Positions 11,210 to 22,689 of a stretch of 64,000 bases of DNA are shown in pieces. Each line of letters opens with the position of its first letter. Positions within the stretch are counted from its first letter, which is position 1. Source of the stretch: Cannabis sativa. Its lineage: Eukaryota; Streptophyta; Magnoliopsida; Rosales; Cannabaceae. Under the pieces are notes generated by a model, which searched no databases, was not told where the DNA came from, and saw only the letters and a program-made list of their open reading frames with translations. The stretch spans positions 71,105,580 through 71,169,579 of the forward strand of contig NC_083610.1 in assembly GCF_029168945.1 (NCBI RefSeq), written 5' to 3'. Made by a program: the position numbers and the translations under genes.

Positions 11210-11496
11210 CAGAGGCAGAGCCAAATGTGATCATGTGGGGGCACATGACCCCACTCAACTTATTACCAATTTATATTTTGTAAAATAAATTTTAATTATT
11301 TTTACTTTTGCCCCCACAAATTTTTTATTTTTAATATTTGTTCTTATATAATTTATAATTTTTATTTTTATCTTTGTAAATTTTCTTCTTCATCTCTATA
11401 AAATTTGCATTTATTTTCTAATAACAATTATATTTTCATTAATATTTTTTAACAAAAAAATTGCCCCCCTAACAAAGCTGGCTGGCTCTACCACTG
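11210..11496. mobile_element. hAT-type MITE (287 bp)
   Basis: Perfect 8-bp duplication GACCTGAT at 11202-11209 and 11497-11504. Inverted ends are CAGAGGCAGAGCCA and, from the right, CAGTGGTAGAGCCA. The interior is AT-rich with paired GGGGGCACATGACCCC and TTGCCCCCCT blocks. No coding capacity. It landed inside the LINE remnant. Confidence 0.88.
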
Positions 11497-11504
11497 GACC
11501 TGAT

Positions 11505-12086
11505 CCTATTATCTTTTGATAGGATAATAGTCCCTAAGCCAACTAAGCTTGTAGAACTCAACACTGATGCATCAACAATAAATATTGTGTGAAAATTTTC
11601 TTCTAGTACACTTCTAGGTAAATCGATTGAACAACTCCCAATCATCAAGTTTGGATACTATTCTTGGAACCTTCATATGCTGATAAGATAGACTCATAAT
11701 AACTGGCTATCCAATGAACAATCTGTTGTAGTTGTCTTAGTTGTTGTCCGTGAATAATTTTATTTCTCTCAGTTTATATTGCCAATGCATTAATAATTAT
11801 TTTTTCAAAAGATTCTCTTTCTACCACTTCAGATGCATAAAGTAGCACATTTTTAAAATTAATTACCTCTTTCACTTTATGACAAAGTGAAATTCAGGAA
11901 CTTCTAAATTTCTTGTGAAAAGAGACACCAAAATATAGCATGAGCATTCGACTTACCTCCAAAACCACATAGTTCACAAAAATTGTTTGTGACTATATTT
12001 TTTCTGTTCAAACCATTACCAGTAGGTAAGATTTTATGAAAACCTCTCCACGAAAAATGAAAAAATTTATTGGAAGTTTTCACCAT
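11505..12086 (-). pseudogene. LINE ORF2 remnant (zf-RVT, start of RNase H)
   Basis: The minus strand reads FFHFSWRGFHKILPTG, then a CELCG/HAIFWC zinc-binding pattern (about 12060-11910), then TERNKIIHGQ (about 11760-11730) and an RNase H start with VDASV and GLGTII close to the MITE at 11496. Several stops and frameshifts are present. This order matches plant L1-type ORF2 C-termini, and the rest of the RNase H is probably the fragment at 10147-10480. Confidence 0.75.
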
Positions 12087-12094
12087 AATAAGAT

Positions 12095-12500
12095 AGTTCT
12101 ATTCACATTGTGTTTTACATTATTATCTATTTGATTTCTATTTATTTAAAAAATTACTATTTGTGTGTTGTAGAAACGTTAAAGAATTTTTATATAAAAT
12201 ATTGTATTTTTTTTTTCAAACTTTACATTTATATTGTGGTAAGAGATTTTTTTATATTTATACTATTTATACCTTATTTTTTTTTTTCATTTTTACTATT
12301 CTTTTATTTATTTCAACTTCTATAATTTTTTTTCTCCTCTCTTCTCTCTTTCTTTCTTCTTCTTATTCAATGCTGGCCTTTTTTTTAATCTCTCTTTTTG
12401 ACCTTATTTTTTCTCCTCTAATTTTTTTTTATCTTTTTATATATATATATATATAAATATAAATATAATAAGTATAACTCATTACATCTTTTTTATTTGA
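12095..12500. other. T-rich low-complexity stretch
   Basis: Pyrimidine and A/T-rich, with a (TA)n run at about 12437-12455. The Phe/Leu/Tyr-rich frames here are composition artefacts. Confidence 0.6.
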
Positions 12501-12502
12501 GT

Positions 12503-12868
12503 AAATACTATTTTAGACTCTGTATTTTACCAAAATTACCAATTGGACTCTTTGTTTTGTTAAATGATAAAATGGACACTGTATTTTTCAAAATTGTACA
12601 AATAGGACCCTGAACTGGTTTTTCGTCAAAATAAAACTTAATAATAATCCGATCTAGAGATGTTATGACAAAACTAGTTACATTTTCTGTATCTGTTCGT
12701 GTTAGAAATTATCGTAAAGTTGATTATATTAAAAAATAAAATTGTTGAAAATTGAGCTCACGGTCTTATTTTTACCATTTAACAAAACAAAGAGTCTATT
12801 TTGTCATTTAATAAAACAGAGGGTCCAATTACTAACTTTTGCAAAACACAGGGTCTAAAATAGTATTT
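12503..12868. mobile_element. Fold-back element with long inverted repeats
   Basis: The first and last 75-100 bp are inverted copies: AATACTATTTTAGACTCTG on the left against AATACTATTTTAGACCCTG from the right, then AATTGGACTCTTTGTTTT against AATTGGACCCTCTGTTTT. Long terminal repeats and no coding region suit a MULE-like or fold-back MITE. Flanks are T-rich, so no duplication could be called. Confidence 0.75.
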
Positions 12869-12889
12869 TTCTTTTTTTTTTTAATATGT

Positions 12890-13789
12890 TTCACTCTCAC
12901 AATGTGCCTTCTTCCTCCTTGTCACTATCCATTTATAATTTGAATCCTTGCAAGTTGCGTAAAATGCATCGGTGCCAAACTTCCTCACCATGAGTACTCA
13001 AAATTTATTTTCAATGCAAACCTTCCCACTATATTTTTCAATTCAGTCTTGTTTATGTACAACTTACCAACATGTATTTTTCCTGAAGGCGTACCACTAA
13101 GAGAAGTTGTATAAATATTATTTTCCTCCATGAATTCCCTTATCCACACAATAGGTTTGAATTTTGTACAAACTTTAAAATCAGATGGTACAGCAATACG
13201 AATAGGACCTGGCCGACTGCTACTAGTGCTCGGTGTTTAATGATTTTCACTACAAGGGGTTCTTTTTTCTTGCTCTGTCCTCTAACTCCTTGGCAGTAGT
13301 GGAGGTAGTTCTAACCTCAAAGCAGAAACCTCTACAACTTCATCAACTTGCAACTCTACATCATCATCCTCGTTCAAATCTAAAACAGGATCATTTTTGT
13401 AAAAAGGAGTATCAAACTCATCAAACTGGTTACGTGCATTGTCAACCTGTCCTCATCTATATTAGTAGGGGTCTGCTCATTCAAATATACCGCTGGATCT
13501 ATTTCTAGAACAAAACTTCCAACAACACTTCTTGGGAGAATAGTTGGAGGAGTAGGCCCCAAAATCGCATGTCTCTTAACCTTAGTCACATACAGTGGCA
13601 GCAAGTTCTCCACACTTATTTTTCCCTTCATTCTTAAGAACAATCTTACCTGACTATCTTTCACTAAAATCTCCGGCAGTATCATATTGTCTTTCATGTA
13701 CATGTAACACACCTCTACTTTCAGTTTGTACACAAGAGGGTCTATATCCAACTCTTCATACAAATTTTCCTGCATCTTCTATAAAGTAG
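12890..13789 (-). pseudogene. MuDR (MULE) transposase N-terminal remnant
   Basis: The minus strand carries a decayed MULE transposase N-terminus. An acidic lead region comes first, with the open frame at 13380-13775 and then an EDDDVELQVDEVVEV stretch in another frame. After it is the MuDR DNA-binding-type domain near 13100-12905: GKLYINKTELKNIVGRFA, then VRKFGTDAFYATCKD and YKWIVTRRKK. Stops and at least two frameshifts break it. The catalytic DDE domain is not present, and I see no MULE ends next to it. The family call rests on the KxELKxxVxxFAL...RxKxxxxxxxxC...CxW-type pattern. Confidence 0.6.
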
Positions 13790-13929
13790 TGTCAACCTCA
13801 AATATTAACATCTTGCTTTTGCGTTATTAAATATCCAGTTGAAACCTTCAACTGCCCAAGCCTCATCATAAAGTTCAACTACAAATACAGTTGAATCTGT
13901 AAAAAAAGAAAGAAAAACCTTAGTTAACA

Positions 13930-14330
13930 AAAATATGTCGAGAAATATCACAAGTGATATCATGAAATGTTGATACATTTGTCGCCACATATCGCAACAT
14001 GTCGATAAATAGCACTCCCTAATTCACCAATATGTAACTCAAACAATATCAACAAATATCGCAAAAAATGTCAACAAACATCGCAACCATCGTAGTTAGA
14101 AAACATAGAATTAACACGTCGTAAATATAGTTGCAACTTGTTGCGAAATATCGTTAAAATTCATCCCTCGCAATCAGTATGCTCTAATGTCGCTACATAT
14201 TGTAAAACATGTTGCCAAATATCGTTAAAAGCTATTCCTAACATTCAGTATGCTCTAATATCGCTAAATATCGTGAAAAGTATCGAAAAATGTTGCTAAA
14301 ATACGTAAAAAAAAACTAAAAAATGTAGAA
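13930..14330. repeat. Degenerate ATATCG-rich repeat cluster
   Basis: Dozens of short copies of ATATCG, ATGTCG and TCGCAAC spaced 10-30 bp apart (AAATATCGTTAAAAT, CATATCGCAACATGTCG and the like), some near-palindromic. Organisation is irregular. It could be a decayed tandem repeat or the subterminal region of a DNA transposon next to the MULE remnant. Confidence 0.55.
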
Positions 14331-15534
14331 TTCCTAGAAGCTCGAGTTTCAAGAACAATACAACAAAAATAAAAAGATTGATATATGTAGATCTATTCAT
14401 TTCAACGTATACAACTAAAAATAACTTAATCCAACAATAAATACTAAATAAATTGCATACCTATTATTTTTTTTAAGAATGGTGCTCTGTCAAATGATTA
14501 TCTGGCAAATGAAGAATCCGGCAAGTGTGTGTGTGTGTGTGGGTGAGTTTGTAGAGATAAAAAGAGAGTGAAGGGAATTTAAGGAAAAGGGATTGGGTTT
14601 TAGTTTTGTTATTTGAGGGGTAAAATTGGTGGTCAAAAAATGAAGTAGTATATTTTATTTGATGTTTTAGAGAGGAGTATATAATTAGAACATGTATTTA
14701 TTTTAAGCATGCATTGTCAAATTTCTCTTTTATTATATATATGTGCATTTATTTTGTTATTTTTATGTTATGTTTTAGTTATTTTTAAGTGGTTTTCATA
14801 ATTTTTTTTTTGTTCACAGTTATTTTTTTATCCATGTGTATTTTTTATGTTGTATATTTTTAGTTTATTCCAGATTTTTTTTTGTTGTATGTATATTATT
14901 TTGTAAATGTAGATACATATATTTATTTTTTTTTTGACACCTTTTTTAGAAATACAATGATAATTTTTTTTGTTTTTTAATTGATACAATGTACACTAGT
15001 AGATATTGACATATTAAAATTATATTGTTATCTATTTAATTTTTTATTGTTTTAATTATATATTACCTATTATATCATATACCCCATTTTAAAATCATAA
15101 AATTTATTATTTCTATTATTAATTTAACTATTTATTTAACTTTTAAAAAATAAATCGTTATTTTAACTGTCACTAACTCAAAAAAGAATAAAAAAAAGTT
15201 GAAAGTATGAAGTTTTAATAACAAATTTCATGAAAAAAATAATATAGTAGTATAAAAAGATAAATCAAGTTATCAAAATTAAGTAAAAAAAGAATTTCGT
15301 AATACAAATACATGTTGAGGAGTTGATAATGTTATGCATATTGTAACGAGATCGATGTCTTGTTATTTCTCTTTGTTGCTTTGTAGCCATCTTTTTCTTA
15401 TTTTATAGTTGTTTTCATGTTATTATTAAGGTGTTACACATTTGTTTTTTAGATATCATAGTTATTTTTGTATTTTACTAAAACACAATATTTTTTAAGA
15501 ATGGAGTATAGTAAAAATATAAAAAAAAAATATG
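14331..15534. other. AT-rich stretch, no gene seen
   Basis: Contains a (GT)n run at 14525-14541. Otherwise low-complexity A/T without coding signal up to the Tat target duplication at 15535. Confidence 0.6.
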
Positions 15535-15539
15535 ATAGT

Positions 15540-16216
15540 TGTTGACCTCGCTTTTAGCCAACGACATTGAGTCAATTAATAAGCGATTAAGAATGTAATT
15601 AAGACAGAGCAAAAATCAGTAAACAATAAAGAACACAAGATTTTTTAAAGAGGTTCGTTCCCTTTAGTTCGGTAATAGCCTACTCCCCTTAGATTGTATT
15701 GACTTGAGAACAAAGAACACAGTGTTTCCTCTCTCAAAGCTCTCACAATGAAATCTCTGAGTATTCTCTCTTATATCTCTCTCTAAAGAGATTCTTTGGA
15801 CCCCTTTTACAATGATGCTAGATCACTATTTATAGGGCTCAATGCATGAGGGAAGGTTTCCCTTTTGCTTACAATATCTATAATTGGTAAGAACATACAT
15901 TACATATTTAGAATACATGAAATGGGAGATTGAAACAGCTTGCCATATCCCTTTGATATAATCCCATGATTATAGGAATTGCTTTTGTGCTTGAGCTTCA
16001 CGATATCAGCCTTGGAATGATTAAGTCTTGATACATGGCTCAGATCACTTTTTGCTCGGGTCATCTACCCTTGCCCTGCTCGGTCAAGCAGGCTTTGTGT
16101 GTGCAGATGTATTACTCGAAGTCTGTTCGAAACATTTCTCCAGCAAAGTGTAAAGAATAGATGACACGTGTCACTAGTACATAGTGCCACATCATAATGC
16201 AAAAAATGGGATAACA
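15540..16216 (-). repeat. Tat-element 3' LTR (677 bp)
   Basis: Plus-strand ends are TGTTGAC and ATAACA. It matches 42435-43090 throughout. It has an extra stretch near 16143-16162 (AGTGTAAAGAATAGATGACA) missing from the other copy. Confidence 0.92.
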
Positions 16217-16231
16217 TTTTCCCCCCAAGTC
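16217..16231 (-). other. Polypurine tract of the Tat element
   Basis: On the minus strand ACTTGGGGGGAAAA lies directly before the 3' LTR start. Confidence 0.8.
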
Positions 16232-17172
16232 TGCACGAGATTTCCGAAGTCGCGCGTAGACTTCACTTAGTTTGAATTCATGTTTGAATAGGTGGCACGT
16301 GTTCGATACGTCTGTTGGTAATTTGATGTGATTCTAACCAAAGATCTCTTCAATATTCGCTCATAAATGCTAATCAATTTGTACCTCGAAATCCTCTAGA
16401 GATTTGCATGCTTTTGACGGTTTCTCTTCTTCAGGTACTTGATTACTTGATTTTCCAACGTATACTTTTGAGAGGAAATCGAGGCATTTAAATTTCAAAA
16501 TGATTACAATCCTTCACTAATTTTCTTATAAATAGAGCAAAAAGTCCTAATAAACCACTTTTAGCATCTTCTTACTTGGACGATTTCAGAGTAAGAACAC
16601 CTTTTTTTTCTCTCAAATCCTTCAAAGAATTTCGAGAAAGTGCCAATCAGCATCATTCGAACAACCTCAAAGCTTCGAACAGTGAGTAAGTTCTTCATCT
16701 TTTCCTCCTTTAATATTTGAATCTTTGATTTTCTGTATTTCATTTTTAGAAAATTTGATAGTCTTGAACTTGTTCTAGGAAAACCGTAGAGAATCTAGAT
16801 TTAGGAATAAGAGATTTTGAATGTAATCGACCGTATAACTTGATTGTAATTGCATTCTGACTTTAATTTCACAAAATTCGGGTTTCACTTGCCCATTCGG
16901 GGTTTAGTGAAAACTAACTCTTAATCTGAAGTCTTGAAATTTTGGGTTAATAAACCTAAATCATGTAAAATTTCTCCTTTTAATCCTTTGGTCGGACCTG
17001 GTGGGTATACTTTATTTGTTTTTGTTCGATATCCCGGCCAAACACTCATCTCGTGTCCTACCTTTTGTAGATGAACCCTGGTGAGTTTTGGGGAGGAGAA
17101 CATCGTATCGACTAGGATCTTCTCCAACTTCTGTGGACCAACCTCGTCTCTGCGTTAGTCCGTCCTCATTAA
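16232..17172 (+). promoter_or_regulatory. Tat 3' region with a likely antisense promoter and leader
   Basis: There is no sense coding frame. On the plus strand a TATA box TATAAATA at 16527-16534 is followed by a possible leader exon and a donor-like GTGAGTAAG at 16682. Near 17070 a TTTTGTAG acceptor-like site precedes ATGAACCCTGGTGAG. This layout suits a promoter for the antisense reading frame at 19818-20647, now separated from it by an Angela insertion. Splice calls are by consensus only. Confidence 0.45.
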
Positions 17173-17173
17173 G

Positions 17174-17330
17174 TGACGGTCTTTCTAATTCAAAAATCAA
17201 AATCAAAATTACACAAAATAATTTTGATAATTAGATTTGAAATTTCTAAACAAGTGACGGTCTTTCTAATTCAAAAATAATTTTATTCTGATAATTAGAT
17301 TTGAAATTTGAAAAATAAAAATAAAAATAC
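17174..17330. repeat. Tandem duplication of about 80 bp at a deletion junction
   Basis: GTGACGGTCTTTCTAATTC occurs at about 17174 and 17254, each followed by a related A/T-rich stretch with AATTAGATTTGAAATTT. Confidence 0.7.
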
Positions 17331-17849
17331 CAAATTACACAAAAAATTCAAAATTAATTCCATGAAAAATCATGAAGAAATGAAGAAATTGGAAAAAATT
17401 GCATACCATCCACGCACGTGCTAAGCGGAGGCTGGCCGAGATTTCACGCACAAGAAGGCTGCTAGGAGCATTCCTGCACGCGCATGGCCCCGTTTTCTGA
17501 CAAATTTTGCCCACCTGACCAAGAAAACTCGGACATAAGGCTTGTCCGAAGCCGCGTGCACTCGAGAAACACAGGCATCTGCGCGCGCATGGAGGTGTCA
17601 CACCTCTTGATTTTTTTTTTATTTTTAAAAAAAATCATAACTAATTCAAATAAAATCGAAATCAAGTTCTGTAAAAAAAAATGAATTGCTTAATCTTTTC
17701 CATACTATCCAAGAAAAATATTTCCAGAATAAAATTCTAATTATTTTACGTAAAAAATTTGCAAACATCAATCAAATAAACACATAGATCAACATGAATC
17801 ACATCCAAATCATACATACATCGTTTTAAATCTAAATTTCTTGAAAGTA

Positions 17850-17877
17850 AATCAATTACCATGGCTCTGAGGCCAGT
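17850..17877 (-). other. Primer-binding site, Angela-like
   Basis: On the minus strand the LTR end is followed by AC and TGGCCTCAGAGCCATGG, close to the complement of the 3' end of initiator Met tRNA (TGGTATCAGAGC). This marks the LTR as a 5' LTR. Confidence 0.7.
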
Positions 17878-19779
17878 TGTTGGAATATATTTTACCAGAA
17901 CCTATATTTACTAACAAATATCTTTTTAACATCCTAAATATGAATTTCTAAAACGATGAAAATAAACACATATAAACTATGAGAAACCTTACATTGGTTG
18001 CAGCAGAATTAAATGACTCCTTCCACCCAAATCTCTAACCCTTGTATCCATTCTGTCGCAGAGTATCACCAAGATCTGAGCCCGACACTCCTTCAGTTGT
18101 TTGGATTCTTCACAGTCTTACACACTATGATTGAGGACTAACTTGCTATGGTTGGGCATGCGCTCAATCACTAAAGGCTGAATTTTATTTTAGGAAGAAC
18201 ACTAAGGATTTCGAATTAGAAGAAGAGAAAAGAAGAAGAAGTCTCAAACTCTCTAGTTGTCTGACAAGAAGAAAACTAGGTCAAGAGTCATTATTTGCAT
18301 TAGTTGGATAATGAGACCTTTTTTTTCTTTTTATACTAATTCACTTAGGGTTAGAATTGAATTATTTGGAATAAAAAAATGATAAAATAATATCAAAAAT
18401 ACAACCTAATAGCCGGCCACATGTGGGCCCTTCACTAGTTAGATTTTTGTCATTTTTTCTCAACCATTTATCTATTTTTCACAAACACTACTTTTTGCAA
18501 TTTCAATCCTATGAATGCCAAAACTATTTATTTAATAATTAAATTAGTTATCAATTAAAATTATCAATTATAATATTTATTAATTAGACTCCACAAAGTC
18601 TCTTAATTAACAAATAAACCCTAAAATCCTATTTCTTCACAATCTAGTCATAACTTAGTGAAAATTCATAAACTAGACATAGTCTAATTTTAGAATTATA
18701 ATTGATTAATTAAAATCAATTAACTGAGTCTTACAAGCAGTTCGTCTCAACTAGTATGGGGACCAAGGGCCTATATAACCGAGCTTCTAATAAACAGATC
18801 TAGAATTTACCAAGTAAATTCTCTAACTTATTAATTCCTCGTTGCACCACTATAGATTTAGAATTGCACTCTCAATTACATAGAACACTCTATATGCTCC
18901 ACGATATAGATACGCTATAAGTTATCCATTTGTTATAATCCTAATAATCAATGATCCTCTATAGATGATTTACATTGAGTATGGACAAATTTACCGTTAC
19001 ACCCTTCAATGTATTTTATCCTTAAAACACTTAGCAACTTATAAATAATATTTCAGTGGACTAATATAATCACTAAAATGAGCGCTCTATCATTTATCTT
19101 ATTAAGCCAAGCTCGAAGAAAATCGTCGTTTCACTTCTATGTCCAGATAGAAGCTATAGATTCCGTATCTATGATTAGCGCTCCCACTCAATTAAACTAC
19201 CATATATGTCCTTAATCTATATGTCACGAGAAGATCCATTGGTCGACTTTAATGAACAGATTGAAGAACACAAATAATACAATTGAACTAGAACCTAACC
19301 ATCTCAGGATTGAGATCATTTGATCTAAGATCAACTAGGTGATATTAAATTGAAAAGATATTACGGTAAGTTTATTATATCTAATCCAAGTTCATTATCG
19401 CTCCCTTCCGATGCATACTCCATACATCCAACCCAAGTTTACTTTAACCAATGCCCTGGAAAGGACATAAAACTTATCTAAGGTGTAAGTAAACTACATT
19501 ATAGATTATCATATCAGTTAAACCCTGTGTACTGATAAATCATAGGAATACATTTAATCACACAATCTTGATTGCTTTCCACTGTGTTGACAACACAATA
19601 AACAAGAATATCAGTGTGATAAGGATTTGGATGAATTTATAAATCAAATAAGTAAATAAATGATCACATGAATTAAACAACACATTAAACAAGTAATGAA
19701 ATTAATTTTTTTTTATTGATAATTGAATAGAAAAAGATTACATTGAAATAGAGTTTTATTTAGGGCACAAAGCCTAACA
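17878..19779 (-). repeat. Angela-like 5' LTR (1902 bp)
   Basis: On the minus strand it starts TGTTAGGCTTTGTGCCC and ends CCAACA. The start differs from its relatives at a few sites (TGTTAGG for TGTTGGG), in line with greater age. Confidence 0.88.
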
Positions 19780-19817
19780 ATATTCTTTAGTATTATTTGA
19801 ATCGATCACTTCCTCAG

Positions 19818-20647
19818 GTGAGTGATCGACTATCCGGGGCGAACAGCAAGCTATCTTTGGAGCTGGTCCTAGGAGGAGTTTTGAAGGAAGCTACTCGAGT
19901 AGATATATCCTTTTTATCTCATTCCCTTTTATGTAGCTTGGACTCTAACATTTTTCCGTACAGGTCAATCTGAAGATGGCTTATGCTTATTCCCGAGCCA
20001 AATCAGCTACTGCCAAGAACCTTGCCACCACCAACACACTGCAGAGGGAGGTGGATGTGGCCAGGAAGGAAACTTAGGATGTGAGGAGCGAGCTCAGGGA
20101 AGTGAGGAATGAGCTTGGGGAGGTGAACAAAAGGCTTCTTTCTGCTAACACCAAGATTGAGGAGCTGACCAAAGAACTGTAAGAGATGCCTTCGACCAAG
20201 CAGTTAGAGGTCGATAATGCCTCTTTGTCCAAGGAGGTCAATGATCTTAAAGATGAGAGAGAGAGTATTCGTACTCTTCTTTCCAAACTGGGAGAGGAAG
20301 TCAAGAATAAGCAGACTAGGGAGGAAGAGCTCGAGAAGGAGGTGGAAAGCCTGACGACAGCTGCTCTTGAGGTTTTCTATGAATTTTGGAAGGCCTATCC
20401 TGAAGGAAACTTTGATTACCTTGGTGAATCCAAGAGCGTGTATCTTGATTTCTGCGTGGCTCAAACGGCCGTAGAAAACCTCGAGGCAACTACCTCCACT
20501 GCTCCAGCCGACCAGAGCAACGAAATCCCTGCTGCTCAGAGTGTTGAACCTCCGGCCCCCTCAGACCAAGGCAATCCGTACCAAGAGCCTGGACTCCTGT
20601 TGTTTGAATATTTTTCTCTTTTTTATGTATGTCTATTCGGCCCATAG
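19818..20647 (+). pseudogene. Antisense coiled-coil reading frame of the Tat element
   Basis: Encoded opposite to gag-pol, between integrase and the 3' LTR. Proposed exons are 19818-19898 and 19964-20647, joined across a 65-bp intron with GT...TACAG ends; the frame continues as ...KEATR and then VNLKMAYAYSRAKS. The product is hydrophilic and heptad-rich (REVRNELGEVNKRL, KEVNDLKDERESIRTLL, REEELEKEVESL), with an aromatic patch EFWKAYPEGNFDYLG and a Pro/Ala-rich tail. Two stops break it, at about 20077 and 20180. Tat elements such as RIRE2 and Retand are known to carry extra antisense frames here. Its function is unknown. The N-terminal exon was probably lost or displaced by the Angela insertion to the left. 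Confidence 0.6.
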
Positions 20648-20659
20648 GCCTGTTTTGAG

Positions 20660-21030
20660 ATAAAATGACTGACTAAGCGGTTTTTAAACTTGGATTATAT
20701 TTTTCATATTTAAGACAACTGGCTGACCGGGTAGCTTTTAATCCTGGATTTACCGTGCTTTGTTATCTTTTTCTATGAATATCATCCCTTGTTTTGATAA
20801 TTATCTGTGCAACTATGTTTTTTTTTAGCTTGTTATTTACTTTTACCAATGCTTTGTACGGGTATAGTTGGCCCCCAAGTGACTGAGCAGACTTTTGACT
20901 CTTGGTCACTTGCATTTCACAAGTATGGTTTTTGTCTATTCGGTTCTTTGGATTTGAGAAGACCTATGTACGCATTTAATGGTCAATTTATAACTTGCTA
21001 ATAGAATTGACACAATCTAAATTTAAATAG
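20660..21030. other. Tat 3' untranslated stretch
   Basis: Lies between the antisense frame and the integrase end. No frame on either strand could be assigned. Confidence 0.5.
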
Positions 21031-21039
21031 ACATCTTTA

Positions 21040-22680
21040 TTCATTCATTGGTCGAAGCATTTTTGTTACCGCAGTAACTTACATAAAATCTATTATATTG
21101 ATCTAATCTGATCTTTAACTAAATTTAAACAAAACAAATTGCATTTAAAAGAAATTTTTCTTTTAGAGATGGTCATCTGACTTGAGGGCTTAGTCCTTTC
21201 ATCCGAACCTTTGGGTGGGGTTCGCATAGAAGGCCATTTACTTAAGAGTAAATGTTCTTTTAATTTGTACTTAGAGTGGTCATCCGACTTGGTACTTTTA
21301 CTGGTAGTATTTTCTTGAATGTTCCCCATTCTAGTACCTTGGTACTAGAACTAGTTTCATATTTTCATGATACTGCCCCAGTTTGTATGCTCCCGATTCT
21401 AGAACTTCAACTGTCTGATATGGCCCTTCCCAGTTTGGTTTGAGCACACCACCTGTGCTGTCCTTTGTGTTCAAAAATACTCTCTTGAGGACCATATCTC
21501 CCACAAAAATTTTTTGTGTCTTCACTTGCTTGTTAAAGTACCGAGCTACCTTTTGTTAATGGGCCATTAACTTTAGGTTTGTTGCAGCTCGTTTTTCTTC
21601 GATTTCGTCAAATGAATCTGCTAGGAGGGCATGGTTAGCCTCTTGATCATAGGTCAATCTTCTGTAGGACGGAGGTTCTAATTCTACGGGTAGCATAGCT
21701 TCATAACCATAGGCCATAGCAAATGGAGTTTATCCAGTTGCTATTTTTTCAGTTGTGTGGTACGACCACAGTACTTCTGGTAGTTCCTCTAGCCAGTTCC
21801 CCTTTGCTTCTTCAAGTCGTTTTTCAAAGTATCTTTAAGTGTCTTATTGACTGCTTTGACTTGACCATTTGCTTGAGGGTGTGCCACTGCAGAGAAACTT
21901 TTCATGATTCCATGGTTTGCACAGAAATCGATGAATAATTGGATGCCAAACTATGTGCCATTGTCCGAGACTATCTTGTATGGGAGTCCGAACTGACATA
22001 CTATATTTTTCACAACGAAGTCTAGCACCTTCTTAGATGTAATTGTTGCCAATGGCTCGGTTTCTGTCCATTTAGTGAAATAATTAACTACAACCACTAC
22101 ATACTGTACTCCCCCTTTACTTTTAGGCAATTATCCGATTAGACCAATTCCCAAAATAGCAAAAGGTTAAGGACTCTGCATCTAAGTTAGTTCATTGGGT
22201 GGTGCACGGGGTATCTTTGAAAATCTTTGGCATTTATCACATTTCTTAACATAGGCCTTTGAATCTTCAATCATGGTTGGCCAAAAATATCCTTGCTTTA
22301 GTATTTTATTTGACAGGCTTTGCCCAGCTGCGTGGTTGCCGCAGAATCCATCACATACTTCAGACAAAATTCGTGCAGCTTCTTCTTGTGTAACACATCT
22401 AAGTATTGGCATAGAGAATCCCCTTCTATACATGACTCCTTCTACGATGATATACCGTGCAGCCTTTCTCCTCAACTTCCGAGCTTCATTTCTATCATTT
22501 GGAAGTTCCCCAGTATTGAGGTAGGCTGCTATTGGTTTCATCCAATTCGGAGCTGTGTCAATCATTTCAATTTCTTTCGCACAGGTGATGCTGGGTTCTT
22601 CAAGGAATTGAATTGGGATTAGATTAGCCTTATCAACTATGCTGCTGCTCGCAAGTCGGGCTAAGGCATCAACAATTGTA
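21040..22680 (-). pseudogene. Tat integrase remnant
   Basis: The minus strand shows the integrase in order. An H2C2 zinc-binding domain lies at 22400-22200 (GFCGNHAAGQSL and CDKCQRF), in the longest open stretch 22182-22565. The core is at 22100-21850 and a C-terminal region follows to about 21340, with MVLKRVFLNTKD and NWEGPYQ. The core is inactivated at two catalytic positions. VVVNYFTKW has Asn where relatives have the first Asp, and QANGQVKAVNKT has Lys where relatives have Glu. SDNGT keeps the second Asp, but the next Gln codon is TAG. All three changes are G-to-A on the coding strand. Other stops and frameshifts are scattered. Confidence 0.88.
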
Positions 22681-22689
22681 TTTTTTTCT

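Larger units (their letters stand above)
17173..19779 (-). mobile_element. Truncated Angela-like element (5' LTR plus leader)
   Basis: The minus-strand copy keeps its 5' LTR (17878-19779), primer site and about 600-700 bp of leader. The leader aligns with the leader of the element at 25968 (AGAACTTGATTTCGATTTTATTTGAATTAG against AGAACTCAATTTGGATTTTATTTGAATTAG, positions 17640-17670). The rest of the body and the 3' LTR are gone. The left limit is uncertain because an 80-bp duplicated block (17174-17252 and 17253-17330) sits at the junction with Tat sequence. Confidence 0.75.

Noticed and set aside
12095..12456. Phe/Tyr/Leu-rich frames as membrane proteins
   Set aside because: Products of T-rich low-complexity sequence in overlapping frames.
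20186..20647. Coiled-coil frame as a host gene captured by a retrotransposon
   Set aside because: Antisense frames at this place are a known trait of Tat elements, and two stops break it; capture is not needed to explain it.
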